Below are positions 1 to 6,239 of a stretch of 8,021 nt of DNA, piece by piece. This stretch comes from Bacteroidales bacterium (GTDB taxonomy: Bacteria > Bacteroidota > Bacteroidia > Bacteroidales > UBA7960). The DNA is taken from contig PWNY01000220.1 in NCBI GenBank assembly GCA_003557805.1, forward strand, positions 1-8,021. Reading direction: 5' to 3'. Made by a program: the position numbers and the translations under genes. Under the pieces are notes generated by a model. The model did not search any database. It saw only the letters and a list, made by a program, of their open reading frames with translations, and was not told the DNA's origin. Numbering within the stretch: position 1 is the stretch's first letter; every line of letters starts with the position of its first letter.

Positions 1-1
1 A

Positions 2-478
2 AGGGAAGATACAGACATAGTTTACGATTCCCAGCTGCATGACAATGAATACAGAAGCATACTTGCCTCGGCAAGAGAAAAGGATCTCAGTGTGCTGTTC
101 ACCACTGCCGGCACACATAAGGATGACCTGCAGTTCCTTATACATGGTGAACCGGTCAAGAAATATGGCAGCCAGGGGCAGCAAAAATCCTTTATTATTG
201 CACTGAAGCTTGCACAATTTGCATTTATCAGGAAAATAAAGGAATTTAACCCTATACTGCTGTTTGACGATATATTTGATAAGCTGGATGAAAACAGGGT
301 AAGACAACTTATGCAGCTTGTAAGCAGGGAGGACTTCGGGCAGGTTTTCGTTACCGATACACATTACGGCCGGCTTGAGGAGCTTTTCAGGTCTATTGGT
401 TCAGAATGCAAATTATTTATTGTCGACAAAGGAACTGTTACAAGCAGCAGAATATTGAACGGAACTCCCGGTAATTGA
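2..478 (+). CDS. recF: RecF, DNA replication/repair SMC-like ATPase (C-terminal part)
   Basis: This is the C-terminal 158 residues of RecF; the N-terminal part with the Walker A motif lies left of the window. RecF binds gapped DNA and, with RecO and RecR, helps load RecA. The frame is open from base 2, so an internal GTG at base 92 is not the start. Visible in the fragment: a THKDDL motif (residues 39-44) matching the HRDDL region of RecF, the ABC signature GSQGQQKS (56-63), Walker B with D-loop ILLFDDIFDKLDENR (85-99), and the switch histidine in VTDTH (117-121). The order and spacing of these motifs are those of RecF rather than RecN or SMC. The gene ends with TGA, 34 bp before the DUF721 gene on the same strand, a pairing common in this phylum. 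No sign of damage in the visible part. Confidence 0.95.
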   Translation, partial: REDTDIVYDSQLHDNEYRSILASAREKDLSVLFTTAGTHKDDLQFLIHGEPVKKYGSQGQQKSFIIALKLAQFAFIRKIKEFNPILLFDDIFDKLDENRVRQLMQLVSREDFGQVFVTDTHYGRLEELFRSIGSECKLFIVDKGTVTSSRILNGTPGN

Positions 479-512
479 CACTGAAGCCGGGGCAAAAATT
501 TATATCTTTCAT

Positions 513-803
513 ATGGTAAAGTCCAACGAAAGAAGCCTTGGAGAAATTATTAAGGAGGTGCTAAAACATCACCGCCTGGAGGGCAAGATAACCGAAACAA
601 GGATAATGTCTGCCTGGGAGAGGGTTATGGGCTATAATATTGCAAGATATACTGAAAAACTTACATTAAAGGGTCCTAGGTTAATAGTAACACTCAGATC
701 ATCGGTGCTTCGCAATGAGCTTGCCTATTCAAGGGAGAAGATAATTAAGAAGATAAACGATGAGCTTGGTGAAAAGGCGATCACTGATGTGGTGTTTTTA
801 TAA
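513..803 (+). CDS. DUF721 (DciA-like) protein
   Basis: A 96-residue protein of the DUF721 family, which includes DciA, the loader of the replicative helicase DnaB in bacteria lacking DnaC or DnaI. The whole chain is one domain: an N-terminal helical part with LGEIIKEVLK (residues 9-18), a central AWERVMGYNIARYTE segment (34-48), a strand pair with LKGPRLIVTLRSSVLRNEL (52-70), and a C-terminal helix rich in lysine (about 73-86). It has the short form typical of Bacteroidota, without the longer tail of DciA in Proteobacteria. It follows recF by 34 bp and is probably cotranscribed with it. No Shine-Dalgarno is visible before the ATG. Its last 23 bp overlap the end of the convergent gene on the other strand. 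The family call is firm; a helicase-loading role is inferred from the family. Confidence 0.88.
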   Translation: MVKSNERSLGEIIKEVLKHHRLEGKITETRIMSAWERVMGYNIARYTEKLTLKGPRLIVTLRSSVLRNELAYSREKIIKKINDELGEKAITDVVFL

Positions 804-1266
804 CAAGGTTCAGCCTGCCCTTCTTTATCCTGCATATCTGACATTCCACATCCACCGGTGAAGACCTCCAAAGAGTTTCGCTTACCGGTTTTACCTTGTG
901 TTGTTTACCAAGAATGTCCCTTATAATGAAGTAATGTTCCTTTATGCCTTTGCTGTTTGTGTCAGAGCCCTTTTTTTCAAGAGGGAACTTATACACCTGC
1001 CCTTCCCTGTAAAACGGATGGGCAGGTTCAAGAAACATCCTGCCGTTGCAGTTTACCTTGTCTATCCTGCATTTTAAGGTCTGACCCGCCTTAAAACCAT
1101 ATTCCCTGTAGTGCCTTTCCGGAATTAATATTTTGTACCCCCAGAGATCGCGGACGACGAAATACCCTTCACCATCACAGGCAGTGATTCTCCCCAGTAT
1201 GCGAAAATCATGCACCTGCCCTTCCACCATACGGGCCCCTGACAGCCTGACCCTTTTATCACTCAT
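781..1266 (-). CDS. Hypothetical protein with two tandem OB/S1-like repeats
   Basis: I do not recognise this 161-residue protein by name. It consists of two similar halves, about 14-86 and 87-160. Each opens with an EGQVxxF motif (VEGQVHDF at 14, REGQVYKF at 87), continues with a YF(V/I)(V/I)RDxxG strand-turn segment (YFVVRDLWG at 35; YFIIRDILG at 112), and ends in a basic strand with a GR turn (NGRMFLEPAHPFY; KGRLNLVIKTPH). The short beta-rich units with conserved glycines suggest an OB or S1-like fold, hence possible RNA or nucleic-acid binding; that is inference. There is no signal peptide or membrane segment, and the protein is basic. The ATG sits inside the end of pncA (8 bp overlap), so it is probably translationally coupled and the last gene of the operon. 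Its 3' end overlaps the DUF721 gene by 23 bp. Confidence 0.75.
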   Translation of the reverse strand: MSDKRVRLSGARMVEGQVHDFRILGRITACDGEGYFVVRDLWGYKILIPERHYREYGFKAGQTLKCRIDKVNCNGRMFLEPAHPFYREGQVYKFPLEKKGSDTNSKGIKEHYFIIRDILGKQHKVKPVSETLWRSSPVDVECQICRIKKGRLNLVIKTPHQ

Positions 1267-1879
1267 GAAATACCAGAAGATCCTTGGAACTGATAATTTT
1301 GCCGCCTTTTTTCCTGAGTTTAGACTTCATTTCCCTGAACCCTTCCTGGTCAATTGGCCTGGTGGCATCTTCAATAAGGTATGTATTGAAACCCTCATCC
1401 AGGGAGTCCAGAGCAGAATAGGAAACACAAAAGTCTCCAGCCAGTCCCGCTATATAAACATCTGTAACCCCTTTGCCCCTTAAATATTCAGCAAGGCCTG
1501 TCTTTTTCTTGCGGCCATTGTCATAAAAGGCACCGTAGCTGTCAATATCCTTCTCCATGCCTTTGCGGAAGATTGCCTCCACAGCATCGGTTGAAAGCTC
1601 AGCAACCAGTTCCGCACCCTTTGTTCCCTGTACGCAATGATCGGGCCACAATATCTGATCCAGACCTCCAAGAATAGTGTGGTCAAAGGGTTTTTTACCC
1701 TCATAAACGGAAGCGAAGCTGCCATGGTCTGCCGGGTGCCAGTCCTGGGTTGCCACAACAAGTGGGAAAAATGACTGCAACTCATTAATAACCGGAATTA
1801 TCTCGTCACCTTCGGGTACCCCTAGCGGCCCTCCGGGCATAAAATCATACTGAACATCAACAATTAATAAAGCATTCAT
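1259..1879 (-). CDS. pncA: Nicotinamidase (PncA)
   Basis: A 206-residue cytosolic isochorismatase-fold amidase that hydrolyses nicotinamide to nicotinate and ammonia in NAD salvage; the family also hydrolyses pyrazinamide. The full catalytic triad is present: Asp8 in LLIVDVQ, Lys106 in FRKG, and nucleophile Cys151 in AGLAGDFCV, with the expected non-proline cis-peptide region just before the cysteine. Metal ligands are visible as Asp46 and His48 in TQDWHP and His81 in WPDHC. Length matches the E. coli type enzyme. The GG at 16-17 (FMPGG) is the usual substrate-loop motif. It lies 19 bp downstream of pncB, so both steps of the deamidating salvage route are encoded together. The downstream repeat protein starts within its last codons. 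No Shine-Dalgarno is evident upstream of the ATG. Confidence 0.96.
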   Translation of the reverse strand: MNALLIVDVQYDFMPGGPLGVPEGDEIIPVINELQSFFPLVVATQDWHPADHGSFASVYEGKKPFDHTILGGLDQILWPDHCVQGTKGAELVAELSTDAVEAIFRKGMEKDIDSYGAFYDNGRKKKTGLAEYLRGKGVTDVYIAGLAGDFCVSYSALDSLDEGFNTYLIEDATRPIDQEGFREMKSKLRKKGGKIISSKDLLVFHE

Positions 1880-1898
1880 AGTCTGTTAGATTTATTAT

Positions 1899-3311
1899 TT
1901 ACAAATACTCCTGCAACTTTTGTACCATTCCGTCCCTGAGCTGCATCAGCTCTTCCGACAGGCCTACCTTGTAAATATGGGGGAAGTCGAACCTCTTGTG
2001 TTCACTGGGAAGCTGCTGAAGCCTTTTGTAAACCTTATCCCTTATCTGAAAGGGACCCGCAGGTTCTTCCAGGATCCTTCCCTCCCGCATATGGTCAGTA
2101 TATATCTGCTCAAACTTTTTACCCTTAAGCTCAAGTGACTTCTCTTTCTGGAAAGGGTGGATCATCCTGTCCGGACTCTCTTCACCTGATGAGGCTATGC
2201 AATCTGCATAAAAACAATCATCATTAAGGTAACGCAAAACCTTTTTTCGTCCAGGCAGGGTGGTCTTCTGGATGTTTTCCGATATCTTAAGCCTTGGTTC
2301 ACCGTCAAAGGATGACAGCTTGTAAACACCATCAAGGGCGCCATCAGGCCTGCCAATTATCATTGAGGTGCCCACACCGAAAATATCGACAGGGGCGCCC
2401 TGCTCCAGCAGGCTCTTAACGACATATTCATCAAGCTGGTTTGATACTACTATCTTGACATATTCAAGACCCGCTTTATCAAGTGACCTCCTTACCTTTT
2501 TTGACAGGTATGCCAGGTCACCACTGTCAAGCCTGACACCCTTTAGCCTGTGCCCTTTTGTTTTTAACTCGGCGGCGACCTTAATCGCATTTGGGAGACC
2601 GCTTTTTAGCGTATTGTAGGTATCTAAAAGCAAGATACAGTTATCAGGGAAAATCGACGCATATTTTTGGAATGCAGTAAGCTCATCGTCATAACTTTCA
2701 ATAAATGAATGGGCCATTGTACCGGCAGCCGGGACGTCATTCTGCCTGGCAGCATATACATTTGAGGTTGTATCAAAACCACCAATTACCGCTGCCCTTG
2801 ATGCCTGTATTCCGCCCATCCCCTGGGCCCTTCTAAGGCCAAAATCACTGAGCTGCTTCTCCCCTGCTGATTGCCTTATCCTGCTGGCCTTTGTAGCTAT
2901 CAGGGACTGAAAATTAAGCATATTCAACAGTAATGTCTCAATAAGCTGTGTTTCCAGCATACCCCCTTCAACCCTGAGGATGGGTTCGCCGGGAAACACA
3001 ATCTCCCCCTCACTTGCACCGCTTATATTTCCCTGAAAGCGAAAGCCTTTCAGGTACTCAAGATACTCCGGGTTAAAACCGTTCTGTTTTAGAAAGTAAA
3101 TATCCTCCTCCGAGAAATGAAGGGCTTCTATTAGCTTCAGAAGGTCACCAAGGCCGGCAAAAACAACATAACCGCCGCCAAAGGGTATCTTCCGGAAAAA
3201 ATAATCGAAACATGCCCTTTTTTTATGTCTGTTGTTCAAAAAGTACGCCTGCCCCATGGTTATCTGATACATATCAGTGTATAATGGGGAGAACACATCA
3301 TTACAAGTCAT
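1899..3311 (-). CDS. pncB: Nicotinate phosphoribosyltransferase
   Basis: A 470-residue enzyme converting nicotinate and PRPP to nicotinate mononucleotide, with ATP hydrolysis coupled to the reaction, in the Preiss-Handler route to NAD. The N-terminus SPLYTDMYQITM (residues 8-19) is a family hallmark. Other family motifs follow in order: FDTTSNVYAA (179-188), GTMAHSFIES (197-206) with His201 at the position of the autophosphorylated histidine, LLLDTYNT (227-234), VRLDSGDL (259-266), and the phosphate-binding IFGVGTSM (310-317). The length suits the long prokaryotic form. It is full length with no frameshift. It sits 26 bp after the NfeD-family gene and 19 bp before pncA on the same strand, so it is probably part of the same transcript. 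No operator or NAD-repressor site was recognised nearby. Confidence 0.96.
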   Translation of the reverse strand: MTCNDVFSPLYTDMYQITMGQAYFLNNRHKKRACFDYFFRKIPFGGGYVVFAGLGDLLKLIEALHFSEEDIYFLKQNGFNPEYLEYLKGFRFQGNISGASEGEIVFPGEPILRVEGGMLETQLIETLLLNMLNFQSLIATKASRIRQSAGEKQLSDFGLRRAQGMGGIQASRAAVIGGFDTTSNVYAARQNDVPAAGTMAHSFIESYDDELTAFQKYASIFPDNCILLLDTYNTLKSGLPNAIKVAAELKTKGHRLKGVRLDSGDLAYLSKKVRRSLDKAGLEYVKIVVSNQLDEYVVKSLLEQGAPVDIFGVGTSMIIGRPDGALDGVYKLSSFDGEPRLKISENIQKTTLPGRKKVLRYLNDDCFYADCIASSGEESPDRMIHPFQKEKSLELKGKKFEQIYTDHMREGRILEEPAGPFQIRDKVYKRLQQLPSEHKRFDFPHIYKVGLSEELMQLRDGMVQKLQEYL

Positions 3312-3337
3312 ATCGCCGTGTGTATAGAATTAACGGA

Positions 3338-4720
3338 TCAGGCCTTTACAACAAAAACCTGTGAGGTTTCATATTTTACCACCCTGATGGCCTCACCCTT
3401 GTCTATAAATCCAGTGAGTGCGGTTGCATCATAAACTTCATCGTTAATTTCAACTTTACCGCTCGGACGCAGCATAGTAAAGGCAATTCCGGTTTCACCT
3501 ATAAGCCCTTTCATTATATTGTCAGCAGATGTGTAACCAGAGCTGGTTTCCTGTACCGTACTCAGGGCAAGCTCACCGAAACGGCTGGTGGTGAATAGCT
3601 TCTGTCCCAGGTAGAATGAACCGGACAGGGACAGGAAAAATGCAATGATTACGATCAAAAAGGCTACAAGTATATCCTGTAAGTTTACTCCAGTAAAGTC
3701 AAATCCCACGTTACCAACCATAGCAAATGCAAGTCCTGATATCATGAATATAACCCCAAGCACTCCGGTAACACCAAAGCCCGAGATGGCGAACAATTCA
3801 ACTGCCAGCAGTAAAATGCCAAGGATGAAAAGTACTATTTCGTAGTGACTTGCAAGCCCTTCGATATAAAGGGGTGCAAAATAGAGCATTGCAGCTGAAA
3901 TTGCAACAAGTATGGGAAAACCAATACCGGGTGTCTGCAGTTCAAAATAGATACCTCCCAGGATAAGCATAATAAGGATTCCGCTGACAATGGGATTAAT
4001 GAGAAACTGTATAATGCGGTCAGTAAACCCAAGGGTCTGCTCCACTATTACGTAGTTCTCAATGCCCGCGATTTCAAGAAGTTCCTCAATATTCTCGGCC
4101 ATACCCTCTGAAAAACCCCAGCGCATTGCCTCGGAAGCAGTGAAGGTAAGTACCTTGCCTGCCTCTATAACACCCTCTACCTCTATCGAAGGGTCAACCA
4201 TTGCCTGCGCTATATCAGGGTCCCTGCCTTTTGCCTCGGCAGTGGCACGCATTGTTGCACGCATGTATGACTGGAATTTGTCGGGGACAACCTCACCTGT
4301 ATGGTCCACAACTGTTGCAGCACCGATATTTCCACCCGGACGCATATAGATACGGTCGGCGGCTATTGATATAAGAGCCCCGGCCGATGCTGCATTGTTG
4401 TCGATAAATACTATAACAGGTATCCTGCTCTGCATGATCCGGGTCCGGATTGAGTCGGCATCATTGACAGCCCCACCGTAAGTATTAAGGTGCAGAAGAA
4501 CAAAATCGGCATTCAGGCTGTCAGCCTCAGTGAAAGCCCTCTGGGTGCGGTACCGGGCAGGGGCAGCAATGTTCTCCTTTATCTCGTATTTATAAACAAG
4601 GAATTGCTTATCCGGCTCCGCCTCAATTGTTTTGGTCACCCTGTCTTCCCTTGCAGCAAATGAGTAGCTGTGCATCAAGGGGATAATAAGCAGGGAGAAA
4701 ACTACAGCTATGGTTTTCAT
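3338..4720 (-). CDS. NfeD-family membrane serine protease (ClpP class)
   Basis: A 460-residue long-form NfeD protein: a signal peptide, a ClpP/SppA-like protease domain, a membrane domain and a C-terminal OB domain. Residues 1-22 form the signal peptide. The protease domain (about 38-220) carries an oxyanion-hole segment LNTYGGAV (78-85), nucleophile Ser112 in AASAGALI, and Lys148 in VPDKFQSY, which fits the Ser-Lys dyad of the archaeal homologue PH1510. About five hydrophobic helices lie at 236-258, 264-283, 293-310, 313-335 and 347-368. The OB domain is about 404-460. Relatives cleave membrane-associated substrates such as stomatin, and their genes are often next to a stomatin (SPFH) gene; none is present here. 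It lies upstream of pncB, 26 bp away, which suggests cotranscription; a functional link to NAD salvage is not shown. The physiological substrate is unknown. Confidence 0.92.
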   Translation of the reverse strand: MKTIAVVFSLLIIPLMHSYSFAAREDRVTKTIEAEPDKQFLVYKYEIKENIAAPARYRTQRAFTEADSLNADFVLLHLNTYGGAVNDADSIRTRIMQSRIPVIVFIDNNAASAGALISIAADRIYMRPGGNIGAATVVDHTGEVVPDKFQSYMRATMRATAEAKGRDPDIAQAMVDPSIEVEGVIEAGKVLTFTASEAMRWGFSEGMAENIEELLEIAGIENYVIVEQTLGFTDRIIQFLINPIVSGILIMLILGGIYFELQTPGIGFPILVAISAAMLYFAPLYIEGLASHYEIVLFILGILLLAVELFAISGFGVTGVLGVIFMISGLAFAMVGNVGFDFTGVNLQDILVAFLIVIIAFFLSLSGSFYLGQKLFTTSRFGELALSTVQETSSGYTSADNIMKGLIGETGIAFTMLRPSGKVEINDEVYDATALTGFIDKGEAIRVVKYETSQVFVVKA

Positions 4721-4778
4721 GTGTTAGATATTATTGCAGGTCTTATACGAAGTTAACACAAAAAAACCATTGAGATCA

Positions 4779-5429
4779 TCACTTCTTGTTGTGGTCCGCA
4801 AGAAACTTTTCAAGGCCGATATCGGTCAATGGGTGCTTGAGAAGACCAAGGATCGGGTTTAGCGGGCAGGTAACCACATCAGCACCTACCTCGGCACACT
4901 GTATAATATGCATGGTGTGCCTGATGCTTGCAGCAAGGACCTGGGTATCGAACTCATAATAGCGGTAAATATCTACGATCTGTGCAATAAGCTCCACACC
5001 ATCAGTGGATATGTCATCTAGCCTCCCGATGAATGGCGAAACGTAGGTTGCACCCGCTTTTGCAGCAAGTATTGCCTGGCCGGGTGAAAAAACAAGAGTG
5101 CAGTTGGTTCTTATTCCCTCTTTCGAGAACTGCCTTATAGCCTTTACGCCTTCCTTTATCATGGGTACTTTAACAACGATCTGCGGGTGAAGGCCGGCAA
5201 GCTCCTTCCCTTCCCTGATTATACCGTCATAATCGGTTGCAATTACTTCTGCACTGACATCTCCGTCAACTATGTTACAGATGTCGATATAGTGTTTTCT
5301 GATATTCTCTTCTCCCCTTATACCTTCTTTTGCCATCAGTGAGGGGTTGGTAGTTACGCCGTCCAGGATGCCAAGATCCATGGCCTCCCTAATCTGGTCA
5401 AGGTTGGCCGTATCAATAAAGAATTTCAT
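4779..5429 (-). CDS. tal: Small transaldolase (TalC/FSA-like subfamily)
   Basis: A 216-residue single-domain TIM-barrel class I aldolase of the short transaldolase and fructose-6-phosphate aldolase group. It transfers a dihydroxyacetone unit between sugar phosphates in the non-oxidative pentose phosphate pathway. Visible motifs: MKFFIDTANL at the N-terminus, GVTTNPSLMAKEG (24-36), the Schiff-base lysine Lys87 in VVKVPM, TLVFSPGQA (111-119), SPFIGRLDD (131-139) and VLAASIR (164-170). In E. coli FsaA the key positions are Gln59 and Tyr131; here they read Glu61 (SAEVIA) and Phe133 (SPFIGR), which favours true transaldolase over aldolase activity. The ATG is 45 bp after the SRP RNA core on the same strand, so transcription may continue from that gene or from an AT-rich near-match at 5448-5455. 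It lies 58 bp before the NfeD-family gene. Confidence 0.95.
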   Translation of the reverse strand: MKFFIDTANLDQIREAMDLGILDGVTTNPSLMAKEGIRGEENIRKHYIDICNIVDGDVSAEVIATDYDGIIREGKELAGLHPQIVVKVPMIKEGVKAIRQFSKEGIRTNCTLVFSPGQAILAAKAGATYVSPFIGRLDDISTDGVELIAQIVDIYRYYEFDTQVLAASIRHTMHIIQCAEVGADVVTCPLNPILGLLKHPLTDIGLEKFLADHNKK

Positions 5430-5466
5430 AATAAAGTATTTTTAGAAAAAAATTATAACCTGAAGT

Positions 5467-5482
5467 AAAAAGAAGGGTAAAG
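5467..5482 (-). terminator. Possible intrinsic terminator of the SRP RNA
   Basis: On the minus strand, the closing helix of the SRP RNA ends in CTTTACCC and is followed directly by TTCTTTTT. A stable stem followed by a T-run can stop transcription, so the RNA may terminate here. The helix is the SRP RNA itself, with a very long loop, not a compact hairpin, so readthrough into the transaldolase gene 38 bp downstream is also possible. Confidence 0.4.
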
Positions 5483-5573
5483 CCTGGTATCGCACCGCTA
5501 CGACCGCCTACCCTTGCTACCTTCCGGTCCTGGGGGAATTCAGCGGGAGCTGGTCGTACCAGACTTACCCGCT
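5473..5573 (-). ncRNA. ffs: Signal recognition particle RNA (4.5S type)
   Basis: The RNA read on the minus strand contains the conserved SRP helix 8: CCCAGGACC, the tetraloop GGAA (5522-5525), then GGTAGCAAGGG, with the AGGA and AGCA internal-loop sides that bind the Ffh M domain. Flanking strands pair further out: CCGC with GCGG, ACGACC with GGTCGT, TCTGGT with ACCAGG, and the terminal GGGTAAG (5570-5564) with CTTTACCC (5482-5475). About 100 nt in total, as expected for the short bacterial form without an Alu domain. It forms the RNA core of the particle that, with Ffh, targets membrane and secreted proteins. A promoter lies immediately upstream and a T-run immediately follows. Exact mature ends are estimated from the terminal helix. 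Confidence 0.95.
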
Positions 5574-5574
5574 G

Positions 5575-5606
5575 CAAAAATATAAAAATTATAATCAGCG
5601 GCAAAA
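5575..5606 (-). promoter_or_regulatory. Bacteroidota-type promoter for the SRP RNA
   Basis: On the minus strand, TTTTG (5606-5602) is separated by 19 nt from TATTTTTG (5582-5575). This matches the known Bacteroides primary-sigma promoter, TTTG near -33 and TAnnTTTG near -7, with the usual 19-21 nt gap. The -7 box ends 4 nt before the GGG that opens the SRP RNA terminal helix at 5570, so the predicted start point agrees with the RNA structure. No start-site data were available; the call rests on sequence fit and position. Confidence 0.8.
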
Positions 5607-5625
5607 CTTCATATTGTGTTTTTAT

Positions 5626-5633
5626 TATTTTTG
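5626..5633 (+). promoter_or_regulatory. Candidate -7 box of the DUF4199/glycosyltransferase/miaA operon
   Basis: The octamer TATTTTTG matches TAnnTTTG and is identical to the -7 box of the SRP RNA promoter on the other strand. It lies 53 bp before the DUF4199 start codon. A matching TTTG 19-21 nt upstream is absent (the bases there are AAAA), and the only nearby TTG (5614-5616) is too close. The region is AT-rich, so chance occurrence is a real possibility. Confidence 0.35.
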
Positions 5634-5686
5634 TTGAACCTATTAGTAGTTTAGAAGATTCTTTCTTTTTTAAAAAACCTGTTCCA

Positions 5687-6214
5687 ATGGAAAATTACAC
5701 TGAAACTAAAAAAACCGGCATGTTCGGTCAAGCCCTGAACTATGCCATCTTAACCTCGGTTGTGCTGATACTGATCAGCCTCGTTATTTATATAGCTGAT
5801 CTTTTCGAGCATAACTGGATATCATTTTTAAGTTATGCGGTTCTGCTGGCCGGGATAATAGCCGGCACTTTAAAATACAGAAATGAATCCCTCGGAGGGT
5901 TTATCTCATACGGTAAAGCACTGGGTTTTGGTGTACTGACAGCATTCCTTGTTTCTGTAATTACCGGCCTGTTCTCCTATGTTTTTTACCAGTTTATTGC
6001 TCCCGATGCCCTGGAGCGCCTTAAGGAGATTGCTGAAATGAACATCCTTGAGGTCGATCCCAATGCCTCAGACCAGCAGCTTGATCTTGCCAGGAGAATG
6101 ATAAACCCGATACTGATGTTTTTTACTACTGTTTTCTCCTATACATTCATTGGTTTTATATTTTCATTAGTCACTGCCGCGTTTTTGAAGAAAAAGGAAC
6201 CTGTGGAGATATAG
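5687..6214 (+). CDS. DUF4199 family membrane protein
   Basis: A 175-residue inner-membrane protein of the DUF4199 family, which is found almost only in Bacteroidota and has no known function. Four hydrophobic helices are visible at about 15-38, 45-62, 77-105 and 142-167. After the second helix comes a family-typical segment YRNESLGGFISYGKALGFG (64-82), with glycines and aromatic residues leading into helix three. Between helices three and four is a charged, soluble, helical stretch (about 106-139) with many Glu, Asp and Leu residues. The C-terminus is lysine-rich (KKKEP), which fits a cytoplasmic end. In many genomes of the phylum this family sits next to a family 2 glycosyltransferase, and here one follows after 25 bp on the same strand. 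No Shine-Dalgarno is seen before the ATG. Confidence 0.85.
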   Translation: MENYTETKKTGMFGQALNYAILTSVVLILISLVIYIADLFEHNWISFLSYAVLLAGIIAGTLKYRNESLGGFISYGKALGFGVLTAFLVSVITGLFSYVFYQFIAPDALERLKEIAEMNILEVDPNASDQQLDLARRMINPILMFFTTVFSYTFIGFIFSLVTAAFLKKKEPVEI

Positions 6215-6239
6215 GGCCGGCTTAAATCAGTGTTTCTGT

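Noticed and set aside
92..478. GTG at base 92 as the start of a short gene
   Set aside because: The frame is open to the window edge and the upstream residues continue RecF, so this is an internal valine.
1133..1483. Plus-strand open frame of 116 codons
   Set aside because: It is antisense to the repeat protein and pncA, both with strong or consistent coding signals; its sequence has no family features.
1480..1785. Minus-strand open frame of 101 codons inside pncA
   Set aside because: It is an alternative frame of pncA, which has every catalytic residue in its own frame.
3645..4349. Plus-strand open frames (3645-3845 and 4062-4349) opposite the protease gene
   Set aside because: Both are low-complexity, Ser/Pro/Thr-rich antisense shadows of the NfeD-family gene.
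4721..4778. Possible promoter between the transaldolase and protease genes
   Set aside because: The minus strand has a TTTTTTTG run but no TAnnTTTG at the right distance; the evidence is too weak to call.
5413..5604. Minus-strand open frame of 63 codons
   Set aside because: It covers the SRP RNA and its promoter, has no protein-like composition, and is explained by the RNA gene.
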